DNA of 64,000 nt from Streptococcus sp. 29896 (GCF_032594915.1 NZ_CP118733.1:620001-684000); one strand, 5' to 3'. Shown: positions 25,109 through 34,834, counted from the first letter of the stretch. The notes: generated from the sequence alone by a model not told the origin. Numbers and translations: made by a program.

Positions 25109-26455
25109 ATGTCTAGAAAATTGATTACCATTAACCAAGTAAAAGATTATGTTGGTCAAGAAGTGACCATCGGTGCCTGGGTTGCCAACAAGTCTGGCAA
25201 GGGCAAGTTAGCCTTCCTGCAATTGCGTGACGGAACTGCCTTCTTCCAAGCAGTTGCTTTCAAGCCAAACTTCATTGAAAAATTTGGCGAAGAAGCTGGT
25301 GCGGAGAAGTTCGATGTAGCAAAACGCCTCAGCCAAGAAACGTCAGTCTATGTGACAGGGATTGTCAAGGAAGACGAGCGTTCTAAGTTTGGCTACGAGT
25401 TGGATGTGACAGACCTTGAAGTGATTGGTGAGTCACAAGATTATCCAATTACGCCTAAAGAACATGGTACAGACTTCCTGATGGACAACCGTCATCTCTG
25501 GTTGCGTTCTCGTAAACAGGTCGCTATCCAGCAAATCCGTAACGCCATCATCTATGCGACCTATGAATTCTTTGAAAAGAATGGCTTTATCAAGTTTGAT
25601 AGCCCAATCTTGTCTGGAAATGCGGCAGAAGATTCGACAGAATTGTTCGAAACAGACTACTTTGGTCAACCAGCTTATCTCAGTCAATCTGGTCAGCTTT
25701 ACCTGGAAGCTGGTGCTATGGCCCTTGGTCGTGTTTTCGACTTCGGTCCTGTTTTCCGTGCGGAAAAATCAAAAACTCGCCGTCACTTGACTGAGTTCTG
25801 GATGATGGATGCCGAGTATTCATTCCTCAGCCATGAAGAGTCACTTGACTTGCAAGAAGCTTATGTCAAAGCCTTGATTCAAGGTGTTATCGACCGTGCT
25901 CCACAAGCCTTGGAAACTCTTGAGCGTGATGTGGATGCTCTCAAACGCTACATTGCAGAACCATTTAAACGTGTGGCTTATGATGATGCCATTACCCTTC
26001 TGCAAGAACATGAAGCTGATGAAGATACGGACTACGAACACATCGAGCATGGAGATGACTTTGGCTCACCTCATGAAACCTGGATTTCAAACTACTTTGG
26101 TGTACCGACTTTCGTTGTTAACTATCCAGCAAGCTTCAAGGCCTTCTACATGAAACCAGTTCCTGGTAATCCAGAGCGTGTGCTCTGTGCGGACCTTTTG
26201 GCGCCAGAAGGCTACGGTGAAATCATCGGTGGTTCTATGCGTGAGGACAATTACGATGCCTTGGTAGCCAAGATGGACGAGCTTGGCATGGACAAGTCAG
26301 AATACGAATTCTACCTTGACCTTCGTAAATACGGCTCTGTGCCACACGGTGGCTTCGGTATCGGTATCGAGCGTATGGTAACTTTCGTCGCTGGTACAAA
26401 ACACATCCGTGAAGCCATTCCGTTCCCACGTATGTTGCACCGCTTGCATCCGTAA
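25109..26455 (+). CDS. asnS: Asparaginyl-tRNA synthetase
   Basis: 448 residues, class IIb synthetase. The N-terminal OB-fold anticodon-binding domain ([31 protein letters not shown]) is followed by the catalytic core: motif 1 region [24 protein letters not shown], motif 2 [24 protein letters not shown], and motif 3 [16 protein letters not shown]. The FRAEKS and THRHL-like sequences are typical of AsnRS. Charges tRNA-Asn in the cytoplasm. AGAGGAAAA Shine-Dalgarno. It closes the tseB-aspC-asnS operon; a terminator follows. Confidence 0.95.
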   Translation: MSRKLITINQVKDYVGQEVTIGAWVANKSGKGKLAFLQLRDGTAFFQAVAFKPNFIEKFGEEAGAEKFDVAKRLSQETSVYVTGIVKEDERSKFGYELDVTDLEVIGESQDYPITPKEHGTDFLMDNRHLWLRSRKQVAIQQIRNAIIYATYEFFEKNGFIKFDSPILSGNAAEDSTELFETDYFGQPAYLSQSGQLYLEAGAMALGRVFDFGPVFRAEKSKTRRHLTEFWMMDAEYSFLSHEESLDLQEAYVKALIQGVIDRAPQALETLERDVDALKRYIAEPFKRVAYDDAITLLQEHEADEDTDYEHIEHGDDFGSPHETWISNYFGVPTFVVNYPASFKAFYMKPVPGNPERVLCADLLAPEGYGEIIGGSMREDNYDALVAKMDELGMDKSEYEFYLDLRKYGSVPHGGFGIGIERMVTFVAGTKHIREAIPFPRMLHRLHP

Positions 26456-26473
26456 GCAAATCAATAGATATAC

Positions 26474-26502
26474 AAACAGACTACAAATGTGGTCTGTTTT
26501 CT
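26474..26502 (+). terminator. Rho-independent terminator after asnS
   Basis: AACAGAC (26475-26481) pairs with GTCTGTT (26492-26498), with additional AC/GT pairing inside, followed by T-rich sequence. Confidence 0.85.
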
Positions 26503-26557
26503 TGCTTTTTCACTGGATTTTATTTATAATTATTCTAAATAATAGAGTGGAATAGTT

Positions 26558-27877
26558 ATGAAAGAGAGCAGTTCGAGAAAAGAGATTATTCGATTGGCCT
26601 TTCCTGCGACGGTGGAAAATATCTTTCAGACCTTAGTTGGTTTTGTGGATACCCTCTTGATTGCACAGCTGGGGCTGGTAGCAGTGACGGCAGTTGGTCT
26701 TGCCAATACGATTTTGAATGTCTATTTGGCGGTGTACATCGCTTTGGGAGTTGGGGCAACGGCTTTGATTGCTCGGTCCATTGGTGCGGGTGACAAGGAA
26801 GCGGTCGCCTATCAGGTACGTCAGGCTTTAGTACTTTCAGTAGGTGTGGGTCTGCTATTGGGTTTACTATCCCTTATTTTCGGGCGGCAGATGCTGGTCT
26901 TAATGGGAGCAGATGCGGAGAGTTTGGCTGGCGCCCAGGCATTTTTTTACTGGGTTGGTGGTTTGACGATTTTCCAAGCTCTGATGACCATTTTGGGAAC
27001 AATCCTGCGGGCATCTGGGGATACAGTATCTCCTATGAAAATGAGCTTACTGACCAATGGTTTTAATGTGGTCTTGGACTATTTCTTGATTTTTGGTATT
27101 GGCTCTTGGTCAGGTTTGGGTATTGTAGGGACCGCCTTAGGAACCGTCTTAGCTCGCTTGCTTGGTACAGTCTTGCTTTACCGAAAGGTGCAACAGACTG
27201 ACTTGGCAGTTGATCTCAAACAATTGTTCCACTTGGGAAGTCCTAAGGAAATGGTGGATTTGACCCTACCTGCAGCAGCCGAACGCTTGGTTATGCGGTT
27301 GGGACAGGTGGTCTATTTCAGCTTGATTGTGGGGCTGGGGACGACTGTCTATGCTTCTCACATGATTGCAGGCAACATCGAGAGTTTTACCTATATGCCA
27401 GCCTATGGTCTTGCGACAGCGGCAGCGGTTTTGATTGGTCAAGCCTTGGGAAAGGGGGACATCCTCACAGTTAGACGGGTTGCATTTCACAGCTCTGCCT
27501 ATGGAGTAGCCATCATGTCCCTGCTCGGTACCATCTTATTTTTCGGAGCTCCAAGTTTTGCTCTGCTATTTACCAAAGACCTAGAAGCCGTCAAACAAGT
27601 TGTCACAGCCTTACGGATTGATGCTTTCAATCAGCCAGGCCTTGCGGTTTCTTTGATCATGGCTGGCGCTCTGCAGGGCTTGGGGGATTCCAAGTCGTCA
27701 CTCTACTCCACAGTGATAGGGATGTGGGGGCTGCGCGTCGTAGGTGTTGTCGTCTTAGGCCAGATGTTCGGTTTAGGAATTGCCGGCGTCTGGCTGTCGA
27801 TTTTGATTGACCTGCTCTTGCGAGCGATTTTTCTGACTTGGAGATTTCATGTAAAAATAAGAAAACTGGCTGAGTAG
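26558..27877 (+). CDS. MATE-family multidrug/cation exporter
   Basis: 439 residues and about 12 membrane helices. Both MATE repeats are seen: the N-terminal IIRLAFPATVENIFQTLVGFVDTLLIAQLGLVAVTAVGLANTI, and the second starting near PKEMVDLTLPAAAERLVMRLGQVVYFSLIVGLG. Conserved features include GVGATALIARSIGAGD and GLATAAAVLIGQALGKGD. These proteins export drugs or metabolites in exchange for Na+ or H+. Monocistronic: it lies between the asnS terminator and its own terminator, which includes the stop codon. Confidence 0.9.
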   Translation: MKESSSRKEIIRLAFPATVENIFQTLVGFVDTLLIAQLGLVAVTAVGLANTILNVYLAVYIALGVGATALIARSIGAGDKEAVAYQVRQALVLSVGVGLLLGLLSLIFGRQMLVLMGADAESLAGAQAFFYWVGGLTIFQALMTILGTILRASGDTVSPMKMSLLTNGFNVVLDYFLIFGIGSWSGLGIVGTALGTVLARLLGTVLLYRKVQQTDLAVDLKQLFHLGSPKEMVDLTLPAAAERLVMRLGQVVYFSLIVGLGTTVYASHMIAGNIESFTYMPAYGLATAAAVLIGQALGKGDILTVRRVAFHSSAYGVAIMSLLGTILFFGAPSFALLFTKDLEAVKQVVTALRIDAFNQPGLAVSLIMAGALQGLGDSKSSLYSTVIGMWGLRVVGVVVLGQMFGLGIAGVWLSILIDLLLRAIFLTWRFHVKIRKLAE

Positions 27878-27887
27878 CCAGTTTTTT
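27862..27887. terminator. Bidirectional terminator between MATE and bPH genes
   Basis: AAAACTGGCT (27862-27871) pairs perfectly with AGCCAGTTTT (27876-27885) around GAGT. The MATE stop codon is inside, and the convergent gene ends at 27887. Confidence 0.92.
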
Positions 27888-28330
27888 TAGGAGTTATTGA
27901 TGGATAGGCGGTTTTGATAAGCCAATTCGAGGAGGTATTTGTAAAGTGGAACGATGTCGGTTTGTTTTGGGAATTCCAATTTTAGACTAACCAACTCTTC
28001 CTGTTTTGATTTGAGGTAGATATTGCGCAAGTAGGTAATAGTGATTTCACTATCATCTAGGCCGAAACCAGCTGTTTCCATCTCGACATGGACCAGGGTT
28101 GAGAGGAAGATGGATTTTATGGCAGTTTTCTTCCCTGTTGCTCCTTGTTTGTCCACGAATATAATACGAATATTGGTAAAGATAACTGCGTCCCGGATCA
28201 AGACGTAGCCGTTTTGAATGACTTCCTCATCAAGTAGATACTGAGAGTATTCTGCGTATAGGGATTCGTTGCTTTGTTGGCTAAAGTTTCCAGCAAGACC
28301 CTGAGCGATTTTTCCTAAATTCAATGCCAT
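27887..28330 (-). CDS. Bacterial PH-domain protein
   Basis: 147 residues from the ATG at 28330, which has AAGGAGA 8 nt upstream; the ATG two codons earlier is too close to that site. The sequence (EEVIQNGYVLIRDAVIFTNIRIIFVDKQGATGKKTAIKSIFLSTLVHVEMETAG) matches the PH_1/bPH family (YvbH-like), small soluble proteins with a pleckstrin-homology fold. The function of this group is unknown. Monocistronic and divergent from ridA. Confidence 0.8.
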   Translation of the reverse strand: MALNLGKIAQGLAGNFSQQSNESLYAEYSQYLLDEEVIQNGYVLIRDAVIFTNIRIIFVDKQGATGKKTAIKSIFLSTLVHVEMETAGFGLDDSEITITYLRNIYLKSKQEELVSLKLEFPKQTDIVPLYKYLLELAYQNRLSINNS

Positions 28331-28551
28331 AGACATTCTCCTTTACTCTATTTTTATATAGAATAGTATAGTAGTTTTTTTGCCAAGATGCAATAGTAAA
28401 TAAAAAAACATGTTCTAACTGGCTGCCCCGAAAAAATGTCAGCTTTTTGCTTGGGAAAAGAGTCTGGAAATAGTTTTTCTTGAGAGCGAGCAGGATGAGT
28501 TTGTCTAAAACTGTGCTATAATAGATGTAGAAAAGCAAAGGAGATTGACAG

Positions 28552-28929
28552 ATGAAAACGATTCATACAGATAAAGCACCAGCAGCCATCGGCCCATACG
28601 TACAAGGTAAAGTTGTAGGAAATTTCCTCTTTGCCTCTGGTCAGGTCCCTTTGTCGCCTGAGACGGGTGAAGTGGTTGGGGAAACCATTCAAGAACAGAC
28701 TGAGCAGGTTTTGAAAAATATCGCAGCGATTTTAGAAGCGGCAGGGACAGACTTTGACCATGTGGTCAAAACGACCTGCTTCCTCAAGGATATGAATGAC
28801 TTTGTGGCTTTCAACGAAGTCTATAAAACAGCCTTTTCAGCAGATTTTCCAGCTCGCTCAGCGGTGGAAGTGGCGCGTTTGCCTCGTGATGTCAAGGTTG
28901 AAATTGAAGTGATTGCAGTAATTGATTAG
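28552..28929 (+). CDS. ridA: RidA family enamine/imine deaminase
   Basis: 125 residues, full length for RidA/YjgF. Family motifs are [33 protein letters not shown], the arginine in [24 protein letters not shown], and [16 protein letters not shown]. It hydrolyses reactive enamine/imine intermediates released by PLP enzymes such as threonine dehydratase. AAAGGAGA Shine-Dalgarno; promoter TGCTATAAT at 28514-28522 (extended -10). It begins the ridA-rapZ-yvcK-whiA run. Confidence 0.93.
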   Translation: MKTIHTDKAPAAIGPYVQGKVVGNFLFASGQVPLSPETGEVVGETIQEQTEQVLKNIAAILEAAGTDFDHVVKTTCFLKDMNDFVAFNEVYKTAFSADFPARSAVEVARLPRDVKVEIEVIAVID

Positions 28930-28948
28930 GAGAGAAGGAGGGGATGTC

Positions 28949-29836
28949 ATGTCAGACAAACTCCATTTAGTGATTGTGACAGGGATGTCGGGAGCAGGTA
29001 AGACCGTAGCTATTCAGTCTTTTGAAGACTTGGGCTATTTTACCATTGACAATATGCCGCCGACCCTTCTGCCAAAATTTTTAGAATTGATTCGCCACAG
29101 CCAAGACAACAATAAGATTGCCTTGGTGGTAGATATGCGGAGTCGTTCTTTCTTTGCAGAAATTCGAGAAGTTTTGGATGAGATTGAGTCGGCAGAAGAT
29201 CTGGATTTTAAGGTCTTGTTTTTGGATGCGACGGATAGTGAATTGGTAGCTCGGTACAAGGAAACCCGTCGGTCCCATCCGCTTGCGGCAGATGGTCGGG
29301 TCTTGGACGGGATTCAGCTAGAACGTGAACTCTTGGCGCCCTTGAAAAACATGAGCCAGAATGTCATCGATACGACAGAATTGACACCGCGTAATCTTCG
29401 AATGGCCATTTCAGAGCAGTTTGCTAGTCAAGATAACCAACCCTCCTTCCGTGTAGAGGTCATGTCCTTTGGTTTCAAGTATGGTCTTCCCTTGGATGCG
29501 GACTTGGTTTTTGATGTTCGTTTCTTGCCTAACCCATATTATCAGAAGGAGTTACGAAATCTGACAGGTTTGGATGCTCCTGTCTTTGACTATGTCATGG
29601 ACCATCAGGAATCAGAGGAATTCTACGGTCATCTTCTAGGATTGATTGAGCCAATTCTGCCTGGTTACCAGAAAGAAGGCAAATCTGTTTTGACTATTGC
29701 AATTGGATGCACGGGCGGTCAACATCGAAGCGTAGCTTTTGCCAAACGTTTGGCCGACGATTTAGAGAAGAACTGGTTGGTTAACCGCAGCCATCGTGAT
29801 AAGGACAGACGGAAGGAAACGGTTAACCGCTCATGA
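28949..29836 (+). CDS. rapZ: RapZ/YvcJ nucleotide-binding protein
   Basis: 295 residues from the ATG at 28949, which has AAGGAGGGG 5 nt upstream. The P-loop GMSGAGKT is followed by the family [16 protein letters not shown], and the C-terminal domain by [25 protein letters not shown] and [14 protein letters not shown]. RapZ-family proteins bind ATP/GTP. In E. coli RapZ steers decay of the GlmZ small RNA; in Gram-positives YvcJ is linked to competence and cell-wall metabolism. Overlaps yvcK as ATGA, a conserved operon in Firmicutes. Confidence 0.94.
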   Translation: MSDKLHLVIVTGMSGAGKTVAIQSFEDLGYFTIDNMPPTLLPKFLELIRHSQDNNKIALVVDMRSRSFFAEIREVLDEIESAEDLDFKVLFLDATDSELVARYKETRRSHPLAADGRVLDGIQLERELLAPLKNMSQNVIDTTELTPRNLRMAISEQFASQDNQPSFRVEVMSFGFKYGLPLDADLVFDVRFLPNPYYQKELRNLTGLDAPVFDYVMDHQESEEFYGHLLGLIEPILPGYQKEGKSVLTIAIGCTGGQHRSVAFAKRLADDLEKNWLVNRSHRDKDRRKETVNRS

Positions 29837-30807
29837 GAAAACCTAAAATAACTGTGATTGGTGGCGGAACAGGGATTCCGGTGATTCTAAAGAGTTTGCG
29901 GGACAAGGATGTGGAAATTACGGCGATCGTAACAGTGGCAGATGATGGTGGCTCCTCTGGTGAGATTCGTCAGGCCTTGCAGGTCACACCTCCAGGAGAT
30001 TTACGAAACGTTCTTTTAGCCATGTCGGACATGCCCAAGTTGTATGAGCAGATTTTCCAGTATCGCTTTGCGGAAACGGATGGCGCCTTGGCAGGACATC
30101 CCTTGGGCAACCTGATTATTGCAGGAATTTCGGAGATGCAGGGTTCAACCTATAATGCCATGCGGCTCTTGACCCGCTTTTTCCATACCACGGGCCGCAT
30201 TTATCCTTCGAGTGAAAATGCGCTCACCCTCCATGCTGTATTCACAGATGGGACAGAGGTTGTGGGAGAAAGCAAAATCGCTGCTCATGAGGGCATGATT
30301 GGACATGTCTATGTGACAAATTCCTATAACGATGATGAGCCAACAGCCAGCCGTCAAGTGGTTGATGCTATCATGGATAGTGACATGGTCGTGTTGGGGC
30401 CAGGATCCCTCTTTACCTCTATCTTGCCTAATCTGATGATTCCAGACATCGGTAAGGCATTGAAAGAGACCAAGGCGGAGGTGACCTATGTATGCAACAT
30501 CATGACCCAAAGAGGAGAGACGGAATTTTTTTCAGACGCAGACCATGTGGCGGTTCTCAATGCCCACTTGGCTGAAAAATTTATCGACACGGTCCTGGTC
30601 AATATTGAGCCAGTTCCACAGGAGTATATGAATACCCATCAGTTTGATGAGTACCTGGTCCAGGTCAAGCACGATTTTGCAGGCTTGCAGGAGCAAGCAC
30701 CACGTGTCATCTCTTCTAATTTCCTTCGTTTGGAAAATGGCGGAGCTTTTCATGATGGCGATCTTGTGGTTGCAGAATTACTTAAGATTGTGCAGGTGCG
30801 GCCATGA
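29833..30807 (+). CDS. yvcK: YvcK/GlmR-type gluconeogenesis factor (CofD-like)
   Basis: 324 residues. The CofD-like start [18 protein letters not shown] and [33 protein letters not shown] and [15 protein letters not shown] are all conserved. YvcK binds UDP-GlcNAc and supports cell-wall precursor supply and cell shape on gluconeogenic carbon sources. Overlaps rapZ and whiA by ATGA at both ends, so the three are translationally coupled. Confidence 0.94.
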   Translation: MRKPKITVIGGGTGIPVILKSLRDKDVEITAIVTVADDGGSSGEIRQALQVTPPGDLRNVLLAMSDMPKLYEQIFQYRFAETDGALAGHPLGNLIIAGISEMQGSTYNAMRLLTRFFHTTGRIYPSSENALTLHAVFTDGTEVVGESKIAAHEGMIGHVYVTNSYNDDEPTASRQVVDAIMDSDMVVLGPGSLFTSILPNLMIPDIGKALKETKAEVTYVCNIMTQRGETEFFSDADHVAVLNAHLAEKFIDTVLVNIEPVPQEYMNTHQFDEYLVQVKHDFAGLQEQAPRVISSNFLRLENGGAFHDGDLVVAELLKIVQVRP

Positions 30808-31715
30808 GTTTCACGGTACATGTAAAAGAAGAAATTCTTGGGAAATCGGACTTTGAAAAGAGTGAATTAGCTGCCATCATCAAATTGTCTGGAAGTCTCG
30901 GCTTGACTGGTAAGGGGCTGTCCTTGTCCATCTCAACGGAGAATGCCAAAGTAGCCCGGCATATTTATGAAATGCTCTTTGCCTTTTATGCCATAAAAGC
31001 GGACATTCGTCACCACCAAAAGACAAACCTCAAAAAGAATCGGGTGTACACTGTTTATTTGGACCATTCTGTCAATGATATTCTCAACGATCTCTATCTG
31101 GCGGACAGTTTTTTTGGGATTGAAACAGGGATTGCTCCGACAATCTTGGAAAAAGATGCATGGAGTCAAGCCTATCTAAGGGGGGCATTTTTAGCCAGTG
31201 GATCGGTCAAAGACCCAGAAAAAGGCCGCTATCAGCTGGAAATAGCTTCTGTATACTCGGACCATGCCCATGATTTGGCTAAGTTATTGCAGAAATTTCT
31301 CTTGGATGCCAAGGTCATTGAGCGAAGCAAGGGGACCATTACCTATTTGCAACGGGCAGAAGATATCATGGATTTCTTGCTGGTGATTGGGGCAGAAGAA
31401 GCTAAGACAGAGTTTGAAAATGTCAAAATCCTTCGTGAAACTCGAAATGATTTGAACCGTGCGACCAATGCAGAAGCGGCAAACATTGCTCGAACTGTGA
31501 CTGCTTCGATGAAAACCATCAATAATATCATCAAGATAATGGATACGGTGGGCTTGGACCAACTGCCTGCGGACCTACAAGAGGTTGCGCAGCTGAGAAT
31601 CCACCATCCTGATTTTTCTATCCAGCAGTTGGCAGATAGTCTATCTAAGCCGCTGACCAAAAGTGGGGTCAACCATCGCTTGCGAAAAATTAATAAATTT
31701 GCCGAAGACTTATAA
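30804..31715 (+). CDS. whiA: WhiA sporulation/division regulator homologue
   Basis: 303 residues. N-terminal LAGLIDADG-like domains ([13 protein letters not shown], then [30 protein letters not shown]) and a C-terminal helix-turn-helix ([38 protein letters not shown], with I-H-H here) define WhiA. The protein binds DNA or the nucleoid and affects cell division and chromosome segregation in non-sporulating Firmicutes. Last gene of the rapZ-yvcK-whiA operon, followed by a strong terminator. Confidence 0.94.
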   Translation: MSFTVHVKEEILGKSDFEKSELAAIIKLSGSLGLTGKGLSLSISTENAKVARHIYEMLFAFYAIKADIRHHQKTNLKKNRVYTVYLDHSVNDILNDLYLADSFFGIETGIAPTILEKDAWSQAYLRGAFLASGSVKDPEKGRYQLEIASVYSDHAHDLAKLLQKFLLDAKVIERSKGTITYLQRAEDIMDFLLVIGAEEAKTEFENVKILRETRNDLNRATNAEAANIARTVTASMKTINNIIKIMDTVGLDQLPADLQEVAQLRIHHPDFSIQQLADSLSKPLTKSGVNHRLRKINKFAEDL

Positions 31716-31720
31716 ACACG

Positions 31721-31748
31721 AAAACCGACCCAGCTGGGTCGGTTTTCT
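31721..31748. terminator. Perfect palindromic terminator after whiA
   Basis: A 26-bp perfect palindrome (31721-31746): AAAACCGACCCAG against CTGGGTCGGTTTT. G/C core with A and T flanks. Confidence 0.92.
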
Positions 31749-31866
31749 AGGAGATTATATGAAAAAGAAGGTGAGCTATTTCTAGCTTGAAATGATTATA
31801 CGATGCAAAACTTAAAGCATCCTAAATCTACAAACAGAAAAAGTCATCTTTTGACAGAGAAATTTC

Positions 31867-31895
31867 TTTACAAGCAAAGAAATATCCTGTATAAT
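31867..31895 (+). promoter_or_regulatory. Promoter of rplS
   Basis: TTTACA (31867-31872), 17 bp, TATAAT (31890-31895). A TTGACA at 31851 is too far away (33 bp) to pair with this -10. Confidence 0.8.
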
Positions 31896-31901
31896 ATAGT
31901 T

Positions 31902-31981
31902 TGTGTGTAATGGACACACGATAAAACGGTTAATCCGCTGGGACCTGGCTCTCAAGATTAACAAGATAGGAGTAGAAAAAA
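31902..31981 (+). promoter_or_regulatory. rplS 5' leader, possible L19 autoregulatory leader
   Basis: About 80 nt lie between the predicted transcription start and the rplS ATG. The leader contains GTGTGTAATGGACACAC near 31902-31919, a small hairpin with GTGT/ACAC arms, then GGTTAATCCGCTGGGACC, and a GATAGGAG ribosome site. Ribosomal protein L19 leaders that bind L19 are known in Firmicutes; whether this belongs to that Rfam family cannot be decided here. Confidence 0.4.
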
Positions 31982-32329
31982 ATGAATCCATTAATTCAAA
32001 GTTTGACTGAAGGTCAACTTCGTACTGATATCCCTTCTTTCCGTCCTGGTGACACTGTTCGTGTTCACGCTAAGGTTGTGGAAGGAACTCGTGAGCGTAT
32101 CCAGATCTTCGAAGGTGTTGTTATCTCTCGTAAAGGTCAAGGTATCTCAGAAATGTACACTGTCCGCAAAATTTCTGGCGGTGTAGGTGTTGAGCGTACA
32201 TTCCCAATCCACACTCCACGTGTTGACAAGATTGAAGTCGTACGTTACGGTAAAGTACGTCGTGCTAAATTGTACTACCTACGTGCATTGCAAGGTAAAG
32301 CTGCGCGTATCAAAGAAATCCGTCGTTAA
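31982..32329 (+). CDS. rplS: 50S ribosomal protein L19
   Basis: 115 residues, full length. [65 protein letters not shown] is textbook L19, which sits at the 30S-50S interface. Optimal codon use and a strong dedicated promoter fit high expression. TAGGAG Shine-Dalgarno; monocistronic with a terminator after it. Confidence 0.97.
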   Translation: MNPLIQSLTEGQLRTDIPSFRPGDTVRVHAKVVEGTRERIQIFEGVVISRKGQGISEMYTVRKISGGVGVERTFPIHTPRVDKIEVVRYGKVRRAKLYYLRALQGKAARIKEIRR

Positions 32330-32357
32330 GATAGTTTTTCTATCCAAGTCGGACCAT

Positions 32358-32390
32358 GAAAAAGAGACAGTTCTGCTGTCTCTTTTTCTT
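32358..32390 (+). terminator. Rho-independent terminator after rplS
   Basis: GAAAAAGAGACAG (32358-32370) pairs with CTGTCTCTTTTTC (32376-32388) around a 5-nt loop. Confidence 0.9.
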
Positions 32391-32516
32391 TTTCATCTAT
32401 TCGATTCGACTTTTGATCCAGTTTTTGAGTCAAATGAAGTAGAAAATGCAGAAAATATATTGATATCGACAAAAAAAGTAGTAAACTAGAGATAATAAAT
32501 GTGAGAGGTAAATTTC

Positions 32517-33194
32517 ATGAAGGAGTTTAAAAACGTACCGTCTATTTTTTCCGACTTGAGACAGGACATTGTTCAAATGCCAGAAATCATGCGCCAGTGT
32601 AGTGGCATTCGCATCTATGGCCGTAGAATTCGCTCAATTTTGTTTACGACGGATGTCGCTATCATTGCCAATAACAATGCTGATGCTATTTTGGCCGTTT
32701 ATCCCTTTACCCCAAACCCAGCCATTTTAAAAAGTATCATGCGGGTTGCTTCTGTGCCTGTTCTGGCTGGAGTCGGTGGTGGACTAACAAAAGGCACGCG
32801 CTCGGCAAACATGAGTCTGTTTTCGGAGTCAGAAGGAGCCTATGCAGTTGTTGTCAATGGTCCAACCAATGTTCAGACCATTGAGGAAGTCAATAAGGCA
32901 GTGGATATTCCGATCATTTATACCGTTGTGTCGGAATGTGCGGACATTGCTTCTCGAATCCAAGCAGGAGTTGATATTCTCAACGTTTCATGTGGCTTAG
33001 ATACGGCGCGTGTCGTTGCCAAGCTGCGCAAGGAATTTCCGAATTTTCCAATTATTGCCACAGGTGGGCCAACAGAAGAAACTATCCGCCAAGTGATTGA
33101 AGCAGGAGCCAATGCGGTGACCTATACCGCTCCTAGTAACGGTGAATTATTCAAGGCAAAAATGGAAAAATACAGAAAAACTACAAAAGAATAG
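32517..33194 (+). CDS. TIM-barrel protein, phosphate-binding superfamily, function unassigned
   Basis: 225 residues with alternating beta/alpha pattern and repeat-like loops: VPVLAGVGGGLTKGTRS, GAYAVVVNGPTN, IPIIYTVVSE, GVDILNVSCGLDT, FPIIATGGPTEETIRQVIEAGANAVTYT. The final IATGGP and EAGANAV segments resemble the phosphate-binding loops of NanE/ThiE/HisF-type barrels, so a phosphorylated substrate is likely. In related streptococci it is usually just called a hydrolase or barrel-domain protein. GAGAGGT Shine-Dalgarno; own transcript between the rplS terminator and the tRNA. Confidence 0.65.
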   Translation: MKEFKNVPSIFSDLRQDIVQMPEIMRQCSGIRIYGRRIRSILFTTDVAIIANNNADAILAVYPFTPNPAILKSIMRVASVPVLAGVGGGLTKGTRSANMSLFSESEGAYAVVVNGPTNVQTIEEVNKAVDIPIIYTVVSECADIASRIQAGVDILNVSCGLDTARVVAKLRKEFPNFPIIATGGPTEETIRQVIEAGANAVTYTAPSNGELFKAKMEKYRKTTKE

Positions 33195-33245
33195 GATAAA
33201 ACCTCTCTTGAAAACTTTCATTAACTAAGGTAAAATAGAAGTTAC

Positions 33246-33317
33246 CTTCCCTTAGTTAAATGGATATAACAAATTCCTCCTAAGAATTAGTTGCAGGTTC
33301 GATTCCTGCAGGGGAGA
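33246..33317 (+). tRNA. tRNA-Arg (anticodon CCU)
   Basis: Cloverleaf read by eye. The acceptor is CTTCCCT (33246-33252) with AGGGGAG (33310-33316), including one G-U pair. The D stem is GTTA/TAAC, the anticodon stem AATTC/GAATT with loop CTCCTAA (anticodon CCT), and the T arm GCAGG-TTCGATT-CCTGC. The discriminator is A at 33317 and CCA is not encoded. It would read AGG codons. The first pair is C-G, less usual than G-C. A terminator follows. Such tRNA 3' ends often serve as integration sites. Confidence 0.88.
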
Positions 33318-33329
33318 TAGAAACCATCT

Positions 33330-33359
33330 AAAAAAGCCTGAGATAACAGGCTTTTTTTG
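33330..33359 (+). terminator. Terminator after tRNA-Arg
   Basis: AAAAAAGCCTG, loop AGATAA, CAGGCTTTTTTT. Confidence 0.92.
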
Positions 33360-33390
33360 TTTCTTGTCCAAAATTTGTCCCAAATTCGAC

Positions 33391-34566
33391 CTAAGGAATT
33401 TGTTGGCTGTAGATGCTGGTTTTTCTGTTAAGGATGTAGGCTATGCCCACGACAATTCCGCTTTCAATGACATGATAAGGTCCGAACACCTCATAAGCAA
33501 TCAAGATAGGGGCAATGAGAGTATTAGTAGCAGCTGCAAATACTGCGGTATAGCCAAGCCCGGCTGCCAGAGAGATTGGAAATCCAAGAAGGCTTGCTAG
33601 GAAGGCGCCGCTGCTTGCTCCTATAGAAAATAGGGGCGTTACCTCACCTCCCTGGAAACCAGCAGTCAGACAGAGAACTGTGAACAGGAACTTGATGATC
33701 CAATCATATGAATAGACCGTTTCACCAGATAAACTCGCTTCAATCAGATTTGTTCCAAGTCCAGTGTAGCGCCCTTGATGGAAGAATAGCAGAGCAGAAA
33801 TCACGACTCCCATGATTAGCATGCGGAGATAGGGGTTGGGTAGCCACTTATTAGCCTGTTTTTTGGATATGTCCAGACTAAGAGCAAAGAGATTTCCGAT
33901 GAAGCCAAATGCTAGACCAAGTAGAAGAAATTGATGAAAGGGGAGTTCTTCTGGAAAATAGAGACTATGCTGGAACTTTTCAAGACCGAGCTTGTTTGAA
34001 GTCCAAGCAGCTGTAAAAGCAGCTAATAGAATTGCAGGAAGACCTTTCCAAGCAAACTTTCCGACAGCTAGCACCTCAACTGCAAAAATGCTGGCAGCTA
34101 AGGGCGTCTGAAAGAGACCAGCAAAGCCAGCAGCCATCCCCATCTTGATGAGGATGGGACGATGAATAGCAGAGCCAGTCCATTTTTCTATGGCTTGTGC
34201 AATAGCAGCCCCCATTTGAACGGCAACCCCTTCACGGCCAACGGATGCGCCGAAAAGATGGCTAAGCCAAGTAGTCATCATGATGAGAGGAAGTAGTACC
34301 AGCGGAATTTTTTTATCGTGTCCCTGCGCTACTTCAAAGACTAAGGACATGCCAGCCCTGGCATTTCTTCCCCATTTTTGATAAACATGGACAATAAGCA
34401 GTCCAGCCAAAACCAGACCTGGTAGGAGAACAGATAGGTGATTATTTCGCAGAGTTCCGATCCAAAGAAGGATATGACCGAAAAAGCTTGCCATTGCTCC
34501 AGCCAGGAGACCTAAGAGAAGGGAGATACTAACATAGACTATGAGGTTGAGGATCTTATTTTTCAT
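33391..34566 (-). CDS. CLC-family chloride channel/transporter
   Basis: 391 residues from the ATG at 34566; a GTG at 34596 lies further into the chorismate mutase gene. About ten membrane helices. The Cl-binding loops typical of CLC proteins are seen as GASVGREGVAVQMG (with the gating Glu) and GFQGGEVTPLFSIGASSGAF, plus AGLFQTPLAASIFAVEVL. It could be a Cl-/H+ antiporter or a fluoride-type exporter; the loop is closer to ordinary CLC. It overlaps the chorismate mutase gene by 11 bp and is co-transcribed, an arrangement I recall from other streptococci. Confidence 0.88.
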   Translation of the reverse strand: MKNKILNLIVYVSISLLLGLLAGAMASFFGHILLWIGTLRNNHLSVLLPGLVLAGLLIVHVYQKWGRNARAGMSLVFEVAQGHDKKIPLVLLPLIMMTTWLSHLFGASVGREGVAVQMGAAIAQAIEKWTGSAIHRPILIKMGMAAGFAGLFQTPLAASIFAVEVLAVGKFAWKGLPAILLAAFTAAWTSNKLGLEKFQHSLYFPEELPFHQFLLLGLAFGFIGNLFALSLDISKKQANKWLPNPYLRMLIMGVVISALLFFHQGRYTGLGTNLIEASLSGETVYSYDWIIKFLFTVLCLTAGFQGGEVTPLFSIGASSGAFLASLLGFPISLAAGLGYTAVFAAATNTLIAPILIAYEVFGPYHVIESGIVVGIAYILNRKTSIYSQQIP

Positions 34567-34834
34567 GGGCTTGCAATTGCTCGGTCTGATAGGCACGGGA
34601 ATGGCTCATGATGTCTGCAAATGTTGCTCGGATGCTGGCCTGATAGATTGGATTTTCAACTAGATTGGCCACTCGGTTGAGAACCTCTTCTTCGCGATTA
34701 CTATCTAAAACGGCCATACCTGATTGGCGTTTGAAGGCTGTAACTTGATCAACCAAATGCATGCGTTGTTCCAAAAGGCGGACCAGCTGGCTGTCAAGTT
34801 GATTGATTTCTTGGCGGATGTGATCTAGGTTCAT
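34556..34834 (-). CDS. Chorismate mutase, AroQ class
   Basis: 92 residues from the ATG at 34834, with GGAG 6 nt upstream; the ATG at 34852 has no ribosome site. The AroQ helix pattern is MNLDHIRQEINQLDSQLVRLLEQRMHLVDQVTAFK, with catalytic Arg/Lys residues in R-x6-V-x2-F-K, then VLDSNREEEVLNRV and the third helix. It converts chorismate to prephenate for Phe/Tyr synthesis. Its co-transcription with a CLC channel is unexplained. Confidence 0.88.
   Translation of the reverse strand: MNLDHIRQEINQLDSQLVRLLEQRMHLVDQVTAFKRQSGMAVLDSNREEEVLNRVANLVENPIYQASIRATFADIMSHSRAYQTEQLQAHEK

Noticed and set aside
31851-31856. TTGACA as the -35 of rplS
   Set aside because: It is 33 bp from the -10; TTTACA at 31867 has the correct 17-bp spacing.
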